Assembly: GCA_965215705.1 (NCBI GenBank)
Contig: CBDCEE010000002.1
Location: forward strand, 222,730-286,729
Length of the DNA stretch: 64,000 bases
From: JAAXPZ01 sp965215705
Lineage (GTDB): Bacteria; Campylobacterota; Campylobacteria; Campylobacterales; Sulfurovaceae
Reading direction: 5' to 3'
Under the pieces are notes generated by a model that was not told where the DNA came from, did no database searches, and worked only from the letters and a program-made list of their open reading frames with translations. Below are positions 61,775-64,000 of the stretch, piece after piece. Within the stretch, counting starts at the first letter, position 1. Every line of letters starts with the position of its first letter. The position numbers and the translations under genes were made by a program.

Positions 61775-62575
61775 ATGAAACACATCAAAACATGGCTAAA
61801 AGTTTCTACACTTTTACTTCTTTCCACACTTTTTGGAACAACTGCTTATGCAGTTAATATTGAATTAGATAACACTATTACAAAAATAAATGGTGACAAT
61901 GATCTAGCAACATGTAATACTAATGATACCTTTAGGTTAGGTACATTATCAACATATGCAGGACAAGCTATCGATTTGTTGGTAACGCTTACAAACGTTG
62001 ATAACGAATATCCTCTAATTGATCAGGCAGCTGGTCCGTGTGTGGGGGTAGACTCTGGTGTTCTGGAAACGCGACTAAGAGATAGGTCTGGAGTGGCTGG
62101 TTCTGGGAGTGATGCTAATACAATAGCATCTATGGATTTACAAATTTCCGTAGTGATTGCAGGTACATCTACACCACTAGAAGTAGATAGAATCGTGTAC
62201 TCTGGCTTTGATTTAGACACCAATGGTGTAGCTGATACATCTGCAGCTAATTATACGGGGACAGATGACATCTATATGATTTCACCAAGCAAGGGGTATA
62301 TACAAGCAGGAGGAAACTCCAATGTAGTCTATAGTGAAGGTGACTTTGGTGCGAGTTATGATGTAAAATTAAGAGGTCAAGATACAGGAGATTGTGCCGA
62401 TAACGTTTCAAATCCTGATCCTGCATGTCGTGCAGGTGTATTGTCATTGAAGGTCCAAATGGCTTTAACAAAGCTAGAGAAGCAAATATTAGGGTTTCAA
62501 ATGATAATGCTTATGGTAACTATACAACAGATGCTGCAGCCCATAGGCTTATACAACTTTCATTTAAAGAAGTAG
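61775..62575 (+). CDS. giant surface protein C, N-terminal segment (frame lost at 62457)
   Basis: The start is ATG 61775 (an earlier ATG at 61742 lies in the leader hairpin). Signal peptide 1-26 (cut after AYA), then a beta-rich domain of about 200 residues (TFRLGTLSTYAGQAIDLLVTL, DLQISVVIAGT, DDIYMISPSKGYI). At VQ the frame slips: CCAAATGGC (A3 at 62457-62459) would need one more A to continue as QNGFNKAREAN. As sequenced, the product ends after about 267 aa, with about 39 aberrant residues. Confidence 0.8.
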   Translation: MKHIKTWLKVSTLLLLSTLFGTTAYAVNIELDNTITKINGDNDLATCNTNDTFRLGTLSTYAGQAIDLLVTLTNVDNEYPLIDQAAGPCVGVDSGVLETRLRDRSGVAGSGSDANTIASMDLQISVVIAGTSTPLEVDRIVYSGFDLDTNGVADTSAANYTGTDDIYMISPSKGYIQAGGNSNVVYSEGDFGASYDVKLRGQDTGDCADNVSNPDPACRAGVLSLKVQMALTKLEKQILGFQMIMLMVTIQQMLQPIGLYNFHLKK

Positions 62576-64000
62576 ATTTTAATAAAATATTGGTGGATCA
62601 TGAAGATCATGGAGATATTCCTGCCTCCTATGGAGATGCATTTTATCCAGATGTTAATGTAAGTATTGTTTTAGGGTATGGGTATCCTGCAGATTCTGAA
62701 AGTAATCAAAATTCGGTTGATGCAGATGCAGATGATGATCCAGACGTAGGCAATATCAACTTTGATGATGAAGATGGTGTCCGCATAGGCAATCAGACTA
62801 CTGTAGGCTCAGAACTCAATATGACTGTAGGATTTGATTATGATTTAAATGTAACTTCTATAGGAACAGGATTCTTGAGTGCATGGATAGACTTGAATGG
62901 TGATGGAGATTTTCTAGATGCAGGAGAACAACTGCTTGCTGACCATGCTCTTTCTAGTATTGTTGCAGTAGAAACTATTATATCAGTAAGTGTACCGACC
63001 AACAATTATACTGGACAATCATATGTAAGGTTTAGATTTTCTGAAAATGCAGGCGTTGGTTTTTCTGGAGATGGTGGAAAAGGTGAGGTTGAAGATTATA
63101 CGGTATTCTTTAATCCCGCAGGCAATATAACAGGACATATTTATAATGATATAAATGGAGATGGAGATCAGGATGCTGGTGAGCCAAATCTAGCCAATGT
63201 AGATGTTGTTGTCACTGCGGCAAATGGAGAAGTGCAGACGGTTACTACTAACGGAAATGGTGACTATAATGCATCAGGTGTTGCGGTAGGGAATGCTAGT
63301 GTTGATATAGATGAGAATACTTTACCTGTCGGGGCATCACAAACAGAAGGTACGGATCCAACCACTGTTACAGTAAACGCGAGTGTGGATAATTTTGAAC
63401 AAAATAATGGTTACCAGATGCAAGCCGACTTAATGACTGTAAAAATAGTAAATAACGCTACACCAAGTGAAGGTGATATCGTTACTTTTACTATCACTGT
63501 AACAAATAATGGTGCAGCACAAGCAACCAATGTAAACCTTACAGATACCCTCCCAGCAGGTATCACATATATAGGGGATATACCAAGCCAAGGTACGTAT
63601 GATAATGCTACAGGTATATGGACAGTAGGCACTATCAATAATGGTGCCTCTGCAAATATTCAACTCAGAGGTACCATTGATATAGGAGAAGCAGGCCATA
63701 CTATCACCAATAATACGACAGCAGCCACAGGAGATCAGCATGATATTACTACTGCAGGAGATGACTTAACAGAATCAGTACTACCAAAATCTTTATGTGT
63801 GGGTGTTTCCCCTGACTATGCAGGTGGAGATCCAGTAGATGCATTACTTGCAGCAGATGTGAGTTTTGACGTAACAGGTACAGGTGGTGCAGATGGAGGT
63901 ATCTTAAATTCCATTATAGTAGCCGGAGAACCAAATCCTTTTTCACAATTTCTTTTAGCAGATAGTATTTCTTATCAGTTTGTTCATCATCCAGGTTCAG
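62461..64000 (+). CDS. giant surface protein C, continuation, runs off the window
   Basis: Open frame of 513 codons to the right edge with no start of its own, the natural continuation of gene C. Contents: NDNAYGNYTTDAAAHRLIQ, a GEVED domain (FLSAWIDLNGDGDFLDAGEQ...KGEVEDYTVFF), an SdrD-B domain (ITGHIYNDINGDGDQDAGEPN), and a DUF11-like domain (VTFTITVTNNGAAQATNVNLTD). The order resembles secreted adhesins of Bacteroidota and related phyla. The C-terminus is outside the window. Confidence 0.82.

Noticed and set aside
1..64000. tRNA, rRNA, prophage or integrative-element boundaries
   Set aside because: No cloverleaf-like sequence, integrase, phage structural gene or flanking direct repeats were recognised; the only mobile element seen is the IS30 copy.

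Overview
The window reads as a chromosome segment of a non-flagellated Campylobacterota bacterium close to Sulfurovum. The evidence is gene order: rplY-pth-LptF/G permease-lysA-pheA-hisC-dxs and fdxA-ndk-DUF177-rpmF-plsX-fabH are blocks known from Campylobacter and its relatives. Promoters have recognisable -10 boxes (TATAAT, TAAAAT) with poor -35 boxes, which also fits this phylum. I see no rRNA, tRNA, CRISPR array, plasmid or phage module.

Layout. 1-5.9 kb is accessory: a partial DUF1456 gene, dinB, a cadherin-like/FISUMP lipoprotein gene split by an IS30-family element, and a Phd/PIN toxin-antitoxin pair. 5.9-11.4 kb holds clpS-clpA-aat (substrate making and degradation in the Leu/N-degron pathway), then tal and a pilT-like ATPase. 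11.4-23.9 kb is housekeeping on the + strand: translation, LPS export, lysine, phenylalanine and histidine synthesis, isoprenoid and SAM synthesis, ferredoxin, NDP kinase and fatty-acid initiation. dnaX lies on the - strand at 23.9-25.7 kb. 25.8-34.1 kb carries a zinc peptidase, leuS, lptE, folC and mfd. 34.1-36.0 kb is a two-component pair. 36.1-39.7 kb is an unusual membrane/periplasmic cluster: an NqrB/RnfD-like protein, a degenerate copper-amine-oxidase-like protein and a lone periplasmic protein.

39.8-64 kb is the striking part: three consecutive giant secreted proteins (A, B, C) built from SdrD-B, DUF11/DUF7507-like and GEVED-type repeats. A and C are each preceded by a GEMM-class (cyclic-di-GMP-I type) riboswitch. 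A and B share a propeller-like head and end in the same unusual C-terminal signal: a C-x-C motif, an S/D-rich linker, one membrane helix and RREE. All three genes carry single-base or clustered frame disruptions in this assembly. One of these lies in a G8 tract that could be a phase-variable switch.

Other cross-cutting structure: a family of small palindromic REP-like elements (a CGTAGG edge plus a hairpin whose stem co-varies) is scattered through the first 31 kb. It supplies the stop codons of leuS and folC and sits once inside the folC coding sequence. A second REP-like inverted pair lies in the dnaX linker. A G9 tract abuts the -10 box of the IS-disrupted lipoprotein gene.
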